From: Streptomyces morookaense
GTDB lineage: Bacteria > Actinomycetota > Actinomycetes > Streptomycetales > Streptomycetaceae
DNA length: 64,000 nt
Assembly: GCF_013030945.1 (NCBI RefSeq)
Contig: NZ_JABBXF010000008.1
Location: forward strand, 124,001 to 188,000
Direction: 5' to 3'
This document shows positions 54,801 to 63,385 of the stretch, one piece after another. Under the pieces are notes generated by a model, which saw only the letters and a list, made by a program, of their open reading frames with translations, had not been told where the DNA came from and made no database searches. Numbering within the stretch: the stretch's first letter is position 1; each line of letters opens with the position of its first letter. The position numbers and the translations under genes were made by a program.

Positions 54801-54950
54801 GTGGTTGCCGACGGCGGCGTTGTCGAGCCGCTCCTGAATGAGCCCGCCTGGAGCGCTCGCGCAGTCCCCAAGCCCGGCACGATCGACCTTCACAACGCGG
54901 CGTGGAGGCTGGAGATCGACGCGCGGCGCACAGGTCGACCACCGCTGTAA
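54801..54950 (+). pseudogene. Possible coding relic or small ORF ahead of the NACHT genes
   Basis: A GTG-TAA frame of 49 codons with strongly G/C-biased third positions, reading for example PAWSARAVPKPGTIDLHNAA. It ends 9 bases before the first NACHT gene and has no visible ribosome-binding site. It may be the C-terminal remnant of a lost gene. Apart from this, the space 54603-54959 shows only a weak inverted repeat (CCGGTA/TACCGG, 54703-54728). Confidence 0.25.
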
Positions 54951-54959
54951 CCCCAGCCC

Positions 54960-57278
54960 ATGGCCGTCGTTTTACTCTGCGTGCGTTGGCGATGGATGGT
55001 GGCCTGGGCATTGTGCTTCGCGGCCACAAGCGGACTGTTGTTGGCGTGGCCGCTACGCGAGCCCGCACGAATATCCGCTGCCGCTGCGGTCGTCAGCGCT
55101 GTCATCGCCCTCTTCGGCGTGGTGTCCGCGTGGGCCCGGCGCGCCCCCGGAAGGCATACATGCTCCAGCAGCGGGCAAGTTGCCGAAGCCGTCGATGCAT
55201 TGGCCCGCACCGTCTGCCGACAGTGGGAAGAAGAGGCAGCCCTGCGGCAGTTGTACGACCCGGCACCCTTGCCCGTGGTCTGGTCGGACTGCGCCCACCC
55301 GGGAGTGTCCGACCACCGTCAGCTGGTGGGCACCACCGTCACGTGCCGGGCCAGTGACCCACAAGTACTGGCCACCATGTTCAGGTCACTTGCGCGTCGG
55401 CGTCTTGTCGTTCTGGGACCGGGGGGCTCGGGGAAGACGACCTTTTCTCTCCTGCTCCTGCTTGCCCTGCTGCACACCCGCGCCGCCGGCGACCCGGTGC
55501 CGGTGCTCTTCTCCCTCTCCTCCTTCGACCCCGCACGCGAATGCGCCAGAAGCTGGCTGCGCCGCCGCCTGGCCGCGGACTACCCGGCCATAGCCGACGC
55601 CCAGGCCTACGGTGCCAGTGCCATCGAGGACCTCCTCACCGAGCACCGCCTGATACCCGTACTCGACGGTCTGGACGAACTCCCCGAACACTGCCGAGCA
55701 GCAGCCCTGGCCTCCCTCAACGACACCCTGCCGTCCCACATTCCTCTCGTCCTCACCTGCCGCACCGCCGACTACGTACGGGCGGTGAAGGAAAGCGGTG
55801 TCCTGACCGGAGCGGCGGTCCTGGAACCCACGCCCGTACGCACCAGCGACGCACTCGCCCTCCTGAAACTGGCCACGCCACCGGAAGCGCATCGTCAGCA
55901 CGGCTGGGACATCCTGGCCAAACATCTAGAGCACCAGCCGCAGACCCCTGCCGCTCAAGCCCTGGCAAGCCCGCTCATGGTGGCCCTCGCCCGGTCCGTC
56001 TACGCCGACAATGCCGGGGACCCCGTCGAACTCACCGACGTACAACGCTTCTCCACCCCCGCCGACATCGAGCGCCACCTCCTCGACGCACTGGTTCCGA
56101 CCCTCTACCGCCGCGCCCGACGACAGCACCCGGCCCGAAGCTGGGAACCCCAACAGGCCCAGAGGTACCTCTCCCACCTCGCCGCGGGAATGCACGACCA
56201 GCGCACATACGACCTGGCATGGTGGCAGCTCTACCGATGGGCACCGGCCCTCGCCCGGCCATGGCGGCGCTCATGGACCTGGGCCCTGACTACATGCGCT
56301 GCGCTTCTGCTGACCACGTCGTTCCTGATCCATGTCCTGGACGTACCATCAAGGCATGAGGGACTACGGTGGTTTCCCCTGTCAGCGCTCGAAGCCCTGA
56401 TCAACGTTCCTGTGCTGGCCCTCAGCGGCATGATCACCACGCGGAATCGCAGCCTGACCCGCGTGTCCGCCCTGGCCGCTGTCATCGCTCTGTCGGGTTG
56501 CCTCGCGGCACCGCCAGCAGCTGTGTATTACTACCATGGCTTTCCCGGCACGGTGCTCGTGGCCGCCATCGGCTTTCATGGCTTCAGCCTGTGGCTCGTA
56601 CTGCTGGGAGCCGGTCTCCCCTCTCCTCCTCGTATGCCGAACCGGAGCCGCCCTGTCCGGCGGGGGCAGCGCGGGCAACTGATCCGTGCCCTCGCACTCG
56701 CCACCGGCATCGCCGCAATATGCCAGGCTCTCTACGAGAGTTACAGGATTGCGGGGTACAAGGCCGTTCTGCCGCCCGGAAACTTGCCATGGGGTTTGGT
56801 CATCGGCACCGTCGTCGGCACCAGCCTGGCTGCTGTGAACTGGGCTCGGGACCAGTCCACAGCCGAGGACGTGACAACGGCCGTGTCCTCGGTTCAAGCG
56901 GATCGGCTGATTTCGTTGATCAGCGCAGCGGCCTGTGCGGTGATCTTCGTCATTCCGGATGGCGTCATGCGCGCCGTGCCCTGGGTTCCTTCCGATCCAC
57001 TGCGCACCACTGTGTTCGCTGCCGACATGGGCCTCTTCCACGGCAGCGTACTCGGCGCCGCCATCGCCCTGGCCGCCCACTCCTGGCCCCACTACACCAT
57101 CGCCCGCCTCCTCCTGGCCGCCCGCGGCAAACTCCCCTGGCGCCTACAGACATTCCTCGCCGACGCACACCGCCTCGGCATCCTCCGCCAAGTCGGCCCC
57201 GTCTACCAATTCCGGCACGCCCACCTCCAACACCGCCTCGCCAGCCGCCCCCGACTTCACAGTCCCCGCACGGAATGA
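54960..57278 (+). CDS. NACHT-domain NTPase with N- and C-terminal membrane helices, copy 1
   Basis: 772 aa. Two hydrophobic N-terminal segments (about residues 12-30 and 38-58), then a NACHT STAND ATPase with Walker A LGPGGSGKTTF (~155), Walker B VLDGLDELPEHC (~238) and sensor LTCRTADY, then about five to six membrane helices (~440-700) and a soluble tail ending in RQVGPVYQFRHAHLQHRLA. Bacterial NACHT proteins include antiphage sensors; membrane effectors of that kind could act by depolarisation, which is inference here. Codon 5 is TTA (54972-54974), rare in Streptomyces and read by the bldA tRNA. No Shine-Dalgarno is visible, so the start is uncertain; GTG 54999 is an alternative that would exclude the TTA. 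The next gene is a close paralogue. Confidence 0.8.
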   Translation: MAVVLLCVRWRWMVAWALCFAATSGLLLAWPLREPARISAAAAVVSAVIALFGVVSAWARRAPGRHTCSSSGQVAEAVDALARTVCRQWEEEAALRQLYDPAPLPVVWSDCAHPGVSDHRQLVGTTVTCRASDPQVLATMFRSLARRRLVVLGPGGSGKTTFSLLLLLALLHTRAAGDPVPVLFSLSSFDPARECARSWLRRRLAADYPAIADAQAYGASAIEDLLTEHRLIPVLDGLDELPEHCRAAALASLNDTLPSHIPLVLTCRTADYVRAVKESGVLTGAAVLEPTPVRTSDALALLKLATPPEAHRQHGWDILAKHLEHQPQTPAAQALASPLMVALARSVYADNAGDPVELTDVQRFSTPADIERHLLDALVPTLYRRARRQHPARSWEPQQAQRYLSHLAAGMHDQRTYDLAWWQLYRWAPALARPWRRSWTWALTTCAALLLTTSFLIHVLDVPSRHEGLRWFPLSALEALINVPVLALSGMITTRNRSLTRVSALAAVIALSGCLAAPPAAVYYYHGFPGTVLVAAIGFHGFSLWLVLLGAGLPSPPRMPNRSRPVRRGQRGQLIRALALATGIAAICQALYESYRIAGYKAVLPPGNLPWGLVIGTVVGTSLAAVNWARDQSTAEDVTTAVSSVQADRLISLISAAACAVIFVIPDGVMRAVPWVPSDPLRTTVFAADMGLFHGSVLGAAIALAAHSWPHYTIARLLLAARGKLPWRLQTFLADAHRLGILRQVGPVYQFRHAHLQHRLASRPRLHSPRTE

Positions 57279-57319
57279 TGTGCGACGGGGCCCGCAAGTT
57301 GCCGCTGTAACCACATCCA

Positions 57320-59611
57320 ATGGCCGTCGTTTTACTCTGCGTGCGTTGGCGATGGACGGTGACCTGGGCCCTGTGTGCCGCAGTCACGTGTGGGTTGTTG
57401 ACCGGGTGGCCGCTGCGCGAGCCCGCGCGAATATCCGCTGCCACTGCCGCACTGAGCAGCGTCCTTGCCCTGTTCGGAGTGATGTCGGCCTGGGCGCGGC
57501 GCACGCCACGGGGACGCGCACACTCCCACAGTGAGCAAGTGACGGAGGCCGCCGAAGTGTTGGCCCGCACCGTCTGCCGCCAGTGGGAAGAAGAGGCCGC
57601 GCTCCGGCAGTTGTACGACCCGGCACCGCTGCCCGTGGTCTGGTCGGACTGCGCCCTCCCGGGAGTGTCCGACCATCGTCAGCTGGTGGGCGGCACCGTG
57701 GTCTGTCGGGCCGGCGATCCGCAAGTACTGGCCGCTATGTTCAGGTCACTTGCGCGTCGGCGCCTCGTGGTACTGGGTCCGGGAGGCTCGGGGAAGACAA
57801 CCTTCGCACTCCTGTTGATGCTGGCACTGCTGCGCACACGCTCCACCGGCGACCCGGTGCCGGTGCTCTTCTCGCTCTCCTCCTTCGATCCTGCCCGGGA
57901 ATGCGCCAGGAGCTGGCTGCGCCGTCGTCTGGCCGCGGACTACCCGGCGATAGCCGACGCGGAGACCTACGGTGCCAGTGTCCTCGAGGACCTCCTCACC
58001 GAGCACCGTCTCATCCCGATACTCGACGGCCTGGACGAACTCCCCGAACACTGCAGGCCGGCAGCCCTGGCCTCCCTCAACGACACCCTGCCGCCCGATA
58101 CCCCTCTCGTCCTCACCTGCCGCACCACCGACTACACGCGTGCAGTGAAGGAAAGCGGCATCCTGACCGGGGCGGCGGTCTTGAAGCCGGCACCCGTGCG
58201 CACCACCGACGCCCTGGCCCTGCTGAAGCTGGCCACACCACCGGAAGCCCCTCGCCAGCACGGCTGGAACGACCTGGCCAAACACCTCGACCACCAGCCA
58301 CAGGCCCCCGCCGCACAGGCCCTGACGAGCCCGCTCATGGTGGCCCTCGCCCGGCCCGTCTACGCCGACAACGACAACGACCCCGCCGAACTCGCCGACG
58401 CACAGCGCTTCTCCACACCCGCCGACGTCGAACGCCATCTCCTCGACGCACTGGTCCCGACCCTCTACCGCCGCGCCCGGCAACAACGCCCCGCCCGAAG
58501 CTGGGATCCCCAAGAGGCCCAGCGCTACCTCGCCCATCTCGCGGCCGGGATGTGCGCCCGCGACACGTACGACTTCGCATGGTGGCAGCTCTACCGGTGG
58601 ACACCGGCCCTCTCCACACCATGGCGACGCTCATGGACCTGGGCCCTGATCACATGCGCTGCGCTTCTGCTGACCACCTCGGCCCTGGTGGTCGTGCTGG
58701 GTATGCATGCACGGTCAGAGGTCCTGCGGTGGTTCTCCTTGTCGATGCTCGAAGTCCTGATCAACGTTCCCATGCTGGGCCTCAGCGGCCTGATCACCAG
58801 ACGGGAACGCAGCCTGACCCGTACAGCCGTGCTGGCTGCCGCCATCGCCCTCTCCGGTGGACTTGCCGCAACGCCGGCAGGCCTGTACTACTACCACGGC
58901 TTTCCCGGAACGGTACTTATCGCCGCCATCGGCTTCCCGTGCTTCAGTCTGTGGCTCGTCCTGCTTGGAGTCGGGCTGCCATCGCCTCCTCAGATGCCAA
59001 GCCGGAAACGCCCTGCCCGGCGGCACCGGCGCGGTCAACTGGTCCGCGCGCTCGTGCTCACCGTCGGCATCGCCGCAATCAGCCAGACCTTCTACGCGAC
59101 GTACAGCATTGCCGGATACGGAACTGTCCTTCCACCCGGGTCCATGCCATGGGGCTTGGTGATCGGCACCGTGGCGGGCATCGGGCTGGCAGCCCTGAAC
59201 TGGGTGCGTGACCCGTCCACTGCTCACGATGTGACAACGGCCACGTCCTCGATCCAAGCGGACCGCCTGATTTCACTGATCAGCGGAGCCGCCTGCGCAG
59301 TGGTCTACTGCATCGCCGATGGCGCGGCGCGGGTCATGCCCTGGGCCTCGTCCGATCCGCTGCGCACCACCGTCTTCGCGATGGTCAACGGCAGCGTACT
59401 CGGCGCCGCCATCGCCCTGGCCGCCCACTCCTGGCCCCACTACACCATCGCCCGCCTCCTCCTGGCCGCCCGCGGCAAACTCCCCTGGCGCCTACAGACA
59501 TTCCTCGCCGACGCACACCGCCTCGGCATCCTCCGCCAAGTCGGCCCCGTCTACCAATTCCGGCACGCCCACCTCCAGCACCACCTCGCCGCCGCCCCCC
59601 GCATCGAGTGA
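57320..59611 (+). CDS. NACHT-domain NTPase with membrane helices, copy 2 (tandem paralogue)
   Basis: 763 aa with the same architecture as the preceding gene: N-terminal helices, Walker A LGPGGSGKTTF, Walker B ILDGLDELPEHC, LTCRTTDY, then several membrane helices and the same C-terminal tail (YQFRHAHLQHHLA). It begins with the same nine residues and the same TTA at codon 5 (57332-57334). A 190-bp stretch (59388-59577) is identical to copy 1 (57040-57229), while the membrane section is more diverged. The duplication includes about 11 bases upstream of the start (CCGCTGTAACC). It lies 41 nt after copy 1, so the pair may be co-transcribed. Function unknown; defence or signalling is plausible. Confidence 0.8.
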   Translation: MAVVLLCVRWRWTVTWALCAAVTCGLLTGWPLREPARISAATAALSSVLALFGVMSAWARRTPRGRAHSHSEQVTEAAEVLARTVCRQWEEEAALRQLYDPAPLPVVWSDCALPGVSDHRQLVGGTVVCRAGDPQVLAAMFRSLARRRLVVLGPGGSGKTTFALLLMLALLRTRSTGDPVPVLFSLSSFDPARECARSWLRRRLAADYPAIADAETYGASVLEDLLTEHRLIPILDGLDELPEHCRPAALASLNDTLPPDTPLVLTCRTTDYTRAVKESGILTGAAVLKPAPVRTTDALALLKLATPPEAPRQHGWNDLAKHLDHQPQAPAAQALTSPLMVALARPVYADNDNDPAELADAQRFSTPADVERHLLDALVPTLYRRARQQRPARSWDPQEAQRYLAHLAAGMCARDTYDFAWWQLYRWTPALSTPWRRSWTWALITCAALLLTTSALVVVLGMHARSEVLRWFSLSMLEVLINVPMLGLSGLITRRERSLTRTAVLAAAIALSGGLAATPAGLYYYHGFPGTVLIAAIGFPCFSLWLVLLGVGLPSPPQMPSRKRPARRHRRGQLVRALVLTVGIAAISQTFYATYSIAGYGTVLPPGSMPWGLVIGTVAGIGLAALNWVRDPSTAHDVTTATSSIQADRLISLISGAACAVVYCIADGAARVMPWASSDPLRTTVFAMVNGSVLGAAIALAAHSWPHYTIARLLLAARGKLPWRLQTFLADAHRLGILRQVGPVYQFRHAHLQHHLAAAPRIE

Positions 59612-59618
59612 CGCGCCA

Positions 59619-59644
59619 GGGCCCCCGCCACCAGGCGGGGGCCC
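59619..59644. terminator. Bidirectional hairpin terminator
   Basis: Perfect 11-bp arms GGGCCCCCGCC and GGCGGGGGCCC with a 4-base loop, 8 bases after the second NACHT stop and 17 bases from the stop of the convergent dioxygenase gene. Confidence 0.8.
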
Positions 59645-59661
59645 GTCATTCGAGCGGCCCC

Positions 59662-60519
59662 CTACCCCTCGAACCAGACGTGCACCTGCCCCGTCCCGAT
59701 CCCGTTCTCGTACTCCCCGAAGCGGCGCCCCCGCCCCCGCCACGACTCGCCGCCCAGGGCGCCCGCCAGCATCAAGTAGTGCCCGAACCGGGCCTCCGGG
59801 GCGTACCGCAGGTACTCCGGCATGGTGCCGATCACCCGGTCGTGCCGGCCCTCCTCCAGCCACGCGATGCGCTGTTCATCGGCCGCCCGGGCCTCCGCCG
59901 TGATGATGTGCGCCGGGTCACCGGCCATCCGGTTGCGCAGCTCGGCCAGCGGCCAGAAGCGGTGGGACAGGCCACCCGAGGCAACGAGCAGCACCCGCCT
60001 CTCCACGCTCCCGATCGCCTCTCCCACACACGCGCCCATCCGCAGGAAGTCCTCCGTCGTGGCCGTCTGGCACACCGAGACCGATACCCACGGCTTGGCC
60101 GGCTTTCCCAGGTACGTCCAGAGGTTGAGCGTCGCGTAGTGGATCGGGAGGTACGGATCGTCGTTCGCGCTCATCCACAGGGAGCGTTCCCCCGCCAACT
60201 TGGCCACCGCGCCCGCCAGTTCCGGGTCGCCCGGCACGTCATACGGCAGCCGGCTGATCGCACCCGGCATCTCGTCCGACGTGAACAGGCCCTCACGACG
60301 CGCATGCGACGTGATCACCGCCTCCGTCGTCGTCGCCCAGTGCGAGTCGAAGACGATCACCGTGTCGTAGTCGGCCCCCTCGATCACCTCGTCCCGGAGC
60401 CGCTCCAGGCCCGTCACCAGCGTGAAGTCACGGCCTCCGTTCTCCTCCAGCCGCATGGCCTCCGGGAACATGATGACGGGGGCGTGCGAGAGCAGGCCCG
60501 CACCAGCGACCTCACCCAT
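59662..60519 (-). CDS. Class III extradiol ring-cleavage dioxygenase (LigB/HpaD-like)
   Basis: 285 aa. LigB-type single-domain protein with the metal-ligand histidine near the N-terminus (GLLSHAPVIMFPE), the second in VIVFDSHWATTTEAVITSH and the C-terminal Glu/His region (LVASGGLSHRFWP). Such Fe(II) enzymes open catechols next to one hydroxyl. It is the last gene of a four-gene minus-strand operon whose first visible gene encodes an HpaB-type phenol hydroxylase, so the catechol could be made by its neighbour. Its start overlaps the stop of the oxidoreductase gene by 8 nt. It resembles homoprotocatechuate 2,3-dioxygenase, but biosynthetic use is as likely as catabolism because an asparagine synthase lies in the operon. 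Confidence 0.85.
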   Translation of the reverse strand: MGEVAGAGLLSHAPVIMFPEAMRLEENGGRDFTLVTGLERLRDEVIEGADYDTVIVFDSHWATTTEAVITSHARREGLFTSDEMPGAISRLPYDVPGDPELAGAVAKLAGERSLWMSANDDPYLPIHYATLNLWTYLGKPAKPWVSVSVCQTATTEDFLRMGACVGEAIGSVERRVLLVASGGLSHRFWPLAELRNRMAGDPAHIITAEARAADEQRIAWLEEGRHDRVIGTMPEYLRYAPEARFGHYLMLAGALGGESWRGRGRRFGEYENGIGTGQVHVWFEG

Positions 60520-61510
60520 GATCGGCCTCCGAAGCCCCCGGCACCAGCAGCAGCTTGCCGCTCGTCCGCCGCGCCGCCAGATCGGCGTGCGCCCTCGGCG
60601 CCTCCGACAGCGGATACGTCCCGCTGATCGTGAACCTCAGCGTCCCGTCCAGCAAACCGGCGAACACCTCCCCCGCCCGCCACTCGAACTCCTCGACCGT
60701 CGCCCGGAAATGCTCCAGGTAGGGGCGCGTCAGCGTCAGCGACCCGCCCCACAGCAGCCGCATGACATCGACCGGCGGCACCGCCCCGCTCGCGCCGCCG
60801 AAGAGGACCAGCGTGCCGCGCATCCGCAGCGAGGCGAGACTCGCGTCGAACGTCGCGGCGCCGACCCCGTCGTACACCGCGTGCACGCCCTCGCCGCCCG
60901 TCAGGCGGCGCACCTCGGCCGCGAGGTCCTCCGTCTCCGTGTAACGGATCACCTCGTCCACGCCGTTGGCGCGGGCCACCCGCTCCTTCTCCTCCGTCGA
61001 CACCGTGCCGATGACGCGCACACCTCGCCGCTTGAGCAACTGGGTGAGCAGCAGCCCGACCCCGCCCGCCGCCGCGTGCACGAGGACCGTCTCCCCCTCC
61101 CGCGCCGGGTAGGAGTCATGCGCCAGGAAGTGGGCGGTCATGCCGTGCACGAGCACACCTCCCGCCGTCCGCAGGTCGAGCCCGTCGGGCACGACGATCG
61201 CCTTGTCCTCCGGGACGAGGACGCGCGTCGCGTAGCTGCCGAGGACGGTCGTCCAGGCGACCCGGTCACCCGCCTTGAACCGGGTCACCCCGGGGCCGAC
61301 CGCCAGGACGGTGCCCGAACCCTCCTCGCCCGGGATGCACGGCACCGGCAGCGGGTAACGGCCCTCGCGGCGGTACAGGTCGATGAAGTTGACGCCGGCC
61401 GCGGCGAGTTCGACGAGGATCTGTCCCTCGCCGGGGGCCTCCGGGTCCGGCCGTTCGACGTACAGCTGGACCTCGGGGCCGCCCGTCTCGCGGATCTCTA
61501 TTGCGTGCAT
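60512..61510 (-). CDS. Quinone oxidoreductase / zinc-free MDR-family reductase
   Basis: 332 aa. Medium-chain reductase fold: GroES-like N-terminal domain (VNFIDLYRREGRYPLPVPCI followed by PGEEGSGTV, typical of QOR) and an NADPH-binding Rossmann domain with HAAAGGVGLLLTQL. No zinc-binding cysteine cluster is seen. QOR-type enzymes reduce quinones or conjugated enones with NADPH. Its ATG shares its A with the stop of the asparagine synthase gene (TGATG), and its stop overlaps the dioxygenase start, so it sits in the middle of a coupled operon. It could reduce a conjugated product of the ring-cleavage step; that is inference. Confidence 0.9.
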   Translation of the reverse strand: MHAIEIRETGGPEVQLYVERPDPEAPGEGQILVELAAAGVNFIDLYRREGRYPLPVPCIPGEEGSGTVLAVGPGVTRFKAGDRVAWTTVLGSYATRVLVPEDKAIVVPDGLDLRTAGGVLVHGMTAHFLAHDSYPAREGETVLVHAAAGGVGLLLTQLLKRRGVRVIGTVSTEEKERVARANGVDEVIRYTETEDLAAEVRRLTGGEGVHAVYDGVGAATFDASLASLRMRGTLVLFGGASGAVPPVDVMRLLWGGSLTLTRPYLEHFRATVEEFEWRAGEVFAGLLDGTLRFTISGTYPLSEAPRAHADLAARRTSGKLLLVPGASEADHG

Positions 61511-63384
61511 CAGCAGGCACTTCCCTTCACGTCGGTCAACTCGATCTCGTATGTGCGCAGCCAGTCGTCCAGCCGGACCGTCGACTCCACGAGGATCCGC
61601 TCGAACTCGGACAGGCTGCCCGTGGATGTCCTGGCGGTGAGGCGGCGTACGGCGTCGCCGTCGAGGAACGGGCTCAGCGGCGCCCCGCCCTCGCCGGCCG
61701 CCGTGGCGAGGCCGGTGATGAGGGCGCGGTCGTACGCGGGGTCCTGGATCGAGGGGTAGGCGGCCTTCTTGCGGCGCAGCACCGACTCCGGCAGCAGGTC
61801 GGCGGCCGCGGCGCGCAGCAGCGCCTTCTCCTCGCCACTGAAAGTCTTCATCTCCCAGGGGACGTTGAAGACGTACTCGACCAGGCGGTGGTCGCAGAAC
61901 GGCACCCGCCCCTCCAGGCTGCCGGCCATGCCCATGCGGTCCTTCTTGTCCAGCAGGATGGGCAGCCAGCGCGTGAGAGTGATGTAGCCGAGTTCGCGGG
62001 TGCGCCGTGCCTCCGCGTCCTCGCCTTCCAGGTGCGGGACTTCGGCCAGCGCCGTGCGGTACAGGTCGGCCTGGTACTCCGCGAGGTCGATCCCGTCGAC
62101 GAACCAGGGGTGGAACAGATTGCGCGGGTCGAGGCCGCGGTGGGCGCCCAGCTTCAGCCAGGGGAACGTCTCGGCGCTGCGGGCCCCCGGGTCGGAGAAC
62201 CACAGGTAGCCGCCGAAGACCTCGTCGGCGCCCTCGCCGGACAGCGCCACGGTGGCGTGCTCGCGCACGGCGGCGAAGAGCAGGTACAGGGAGACGTCCA
62301 GGTCGGCGAAGTTGAACGGCAGGTCCCAGGCGCCGAGGACGGCCTGCCGGACGGCGGGGTCCAGCAGCCGGGCCCGGTCGAGGACGATCGCGTGGTGGTC
62401 GCTGCCGACGTGCCGGGCGACTTCGAGGGCGTACGGGCCGTCCGGGGTCGGACGGATGGCGTCGGCCTGGAAGTTCTCGGTGTGGCCCGTGAAATCGACC
62501 GAGAAGGTGGACAGTTGGGATCCGGACGCCGCACGGGTGCGTGCCGCCAGCGCCGTGACCGTGCTCGAGTCCAGGCCGCCGGACAGGAGCGAGACCAGCG
62601 GCACGTCCGCGACCATCTGGCGCGGCACGATGTCGTCGAGCAGGTCGCGGACGGTGGCGATGGTGGTGCGCAGGTCGTCGGTGTGCGGCCGGGACTCCAG
62701 GGCCCAGTAGCGCTCCTCGCGGATGCCGTCGCGGCCGACGCGCACCAGGTGTCCGGGCTTGACCTCGTGCATGCCGCGGAAGGGCACGCGTCCGGGGGTG
62801 CGCAGGAACAGCAGCGCGTCGCACAGCTCCTCGGCCCCCGCGGCGGCCTGCGCCAGCGGGTTGGCGAGGATCGCCTTGGGCTCGGAGCCGAAGAGCACGC
62901 CGCCCGGGGTGGGGTGGTAGAAGAGGGGTTTGACGCCCAACCGGTCCCGTATCAGGAGGAGTTCCTCACGGGCGGTGTCCCAGAGGGCGATGGCGTACAT
63001 GCCGTTGAGGCGGTGGACGAACTCCGCGCCCCATTCCAGGTAGGCGCGCAGGGCGACCTCGGTGTCGCTGCGGGTGGTGAACCGGTGGCCCAGCAGGACC
63101 AGTTCCTCGCGCAGTTCGCGGAAGTTGTAGATCTCGCCGCCGTAGGAGATCACGGCCCGGGGCAGGCCGTCGCGCGGGCCGGGCTCGGGGGTGCGCATCG
63201 GCTGTGTGCCGTGCTCCAGGTCGATGATCGCGAGGCGCCGGTGGCCGAGGGCGGCGTGGGTATCGAGCCAGGTGCCGCCCGCGTCGGGGCCCCGGGCGAT
63301 CAGGGTCCGGGTCATGGCCTCGACGGCCGGGGCCTCATGGGCGAGGTCGCGGGTGAAGTCCACCCATCCGGTGATGCCGCACAT
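61510..63384 (-). CDS. Asparagine synthase (glutamine-hydrolysing) family amidotransferase
   Basis: 624 aa. N-terminal glutaminase with nucleophile MCGITGWVDF and IARGPDAGGTW, and a synthetase domain with SLLSGGLDSSTVTALA and SGEGADEVFGGY. Full length and apparently active. It lies one base after the HpaB-type gene and shares a base with the oxidoreductase start. It may be a true AsnB, but the placement inside an operon of a phenol hydroxylase, a reductase and an extradiol dioxygenase suggests that it amidates a carboxylic acid in a small pathway. It differs clearly from the PKS-linked amidotransferase at 30.7-32.7 kb, so it is not a recent duplicate. Confidence 0.9.
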   Translation of the reverse strand: MCGITGWVDFTRDLAHEAPAVEAMTRTLIARGPDAGGTWLDTHAALGHRRLAIIDLEHGTQPMRTPEPGPRDGLPRAVISYGGEIYNFRELREELVLLGHRFTTRSDTEVALRAYLEWGAEFVHRLNGMYAIALWDTAREELLLIRDRLGVKPLFYHPTPGGVLFGSEPKAILANPLAQAAAGAEELCDALLFLRTPGRVPFRGMHEVKPGHLVRVGRDGIREERYWALESRPHTDDLRTTIATVRDLLDDIVPRQMVADVPLVSLLSGGLDSSTVTALAARTRAASGSQLSTFSVDFTGHTENFQADAIRPTPDGPYALEVARHVGSDHHAIVLDRARLLDPAVRQAVLGAWDLPFNFADLDVSLYLLFAAVREHATVALSGEGADEVFGGYLWFSDPGARSAETFPWLKLGAHRGLDPRNLFHPWFVDGIDLAEYQADLYRTALAEVPHLEGEDAEARRTRELGYITLTRWLPILLDKKDRMGMAGSLEGRVPFCDHRLVEYVFNVPWEMKTFSGEEKALLRAAAADLLPESVLRRKKAAYPSIQDPAYDRALITGLATAAGEGGAPLSPFLDGDAVRRLTARTSTGSLSEFERILVESTVRLDDWLRTYEIELTDVKGSAC

Positions 63385-63385
63385 G

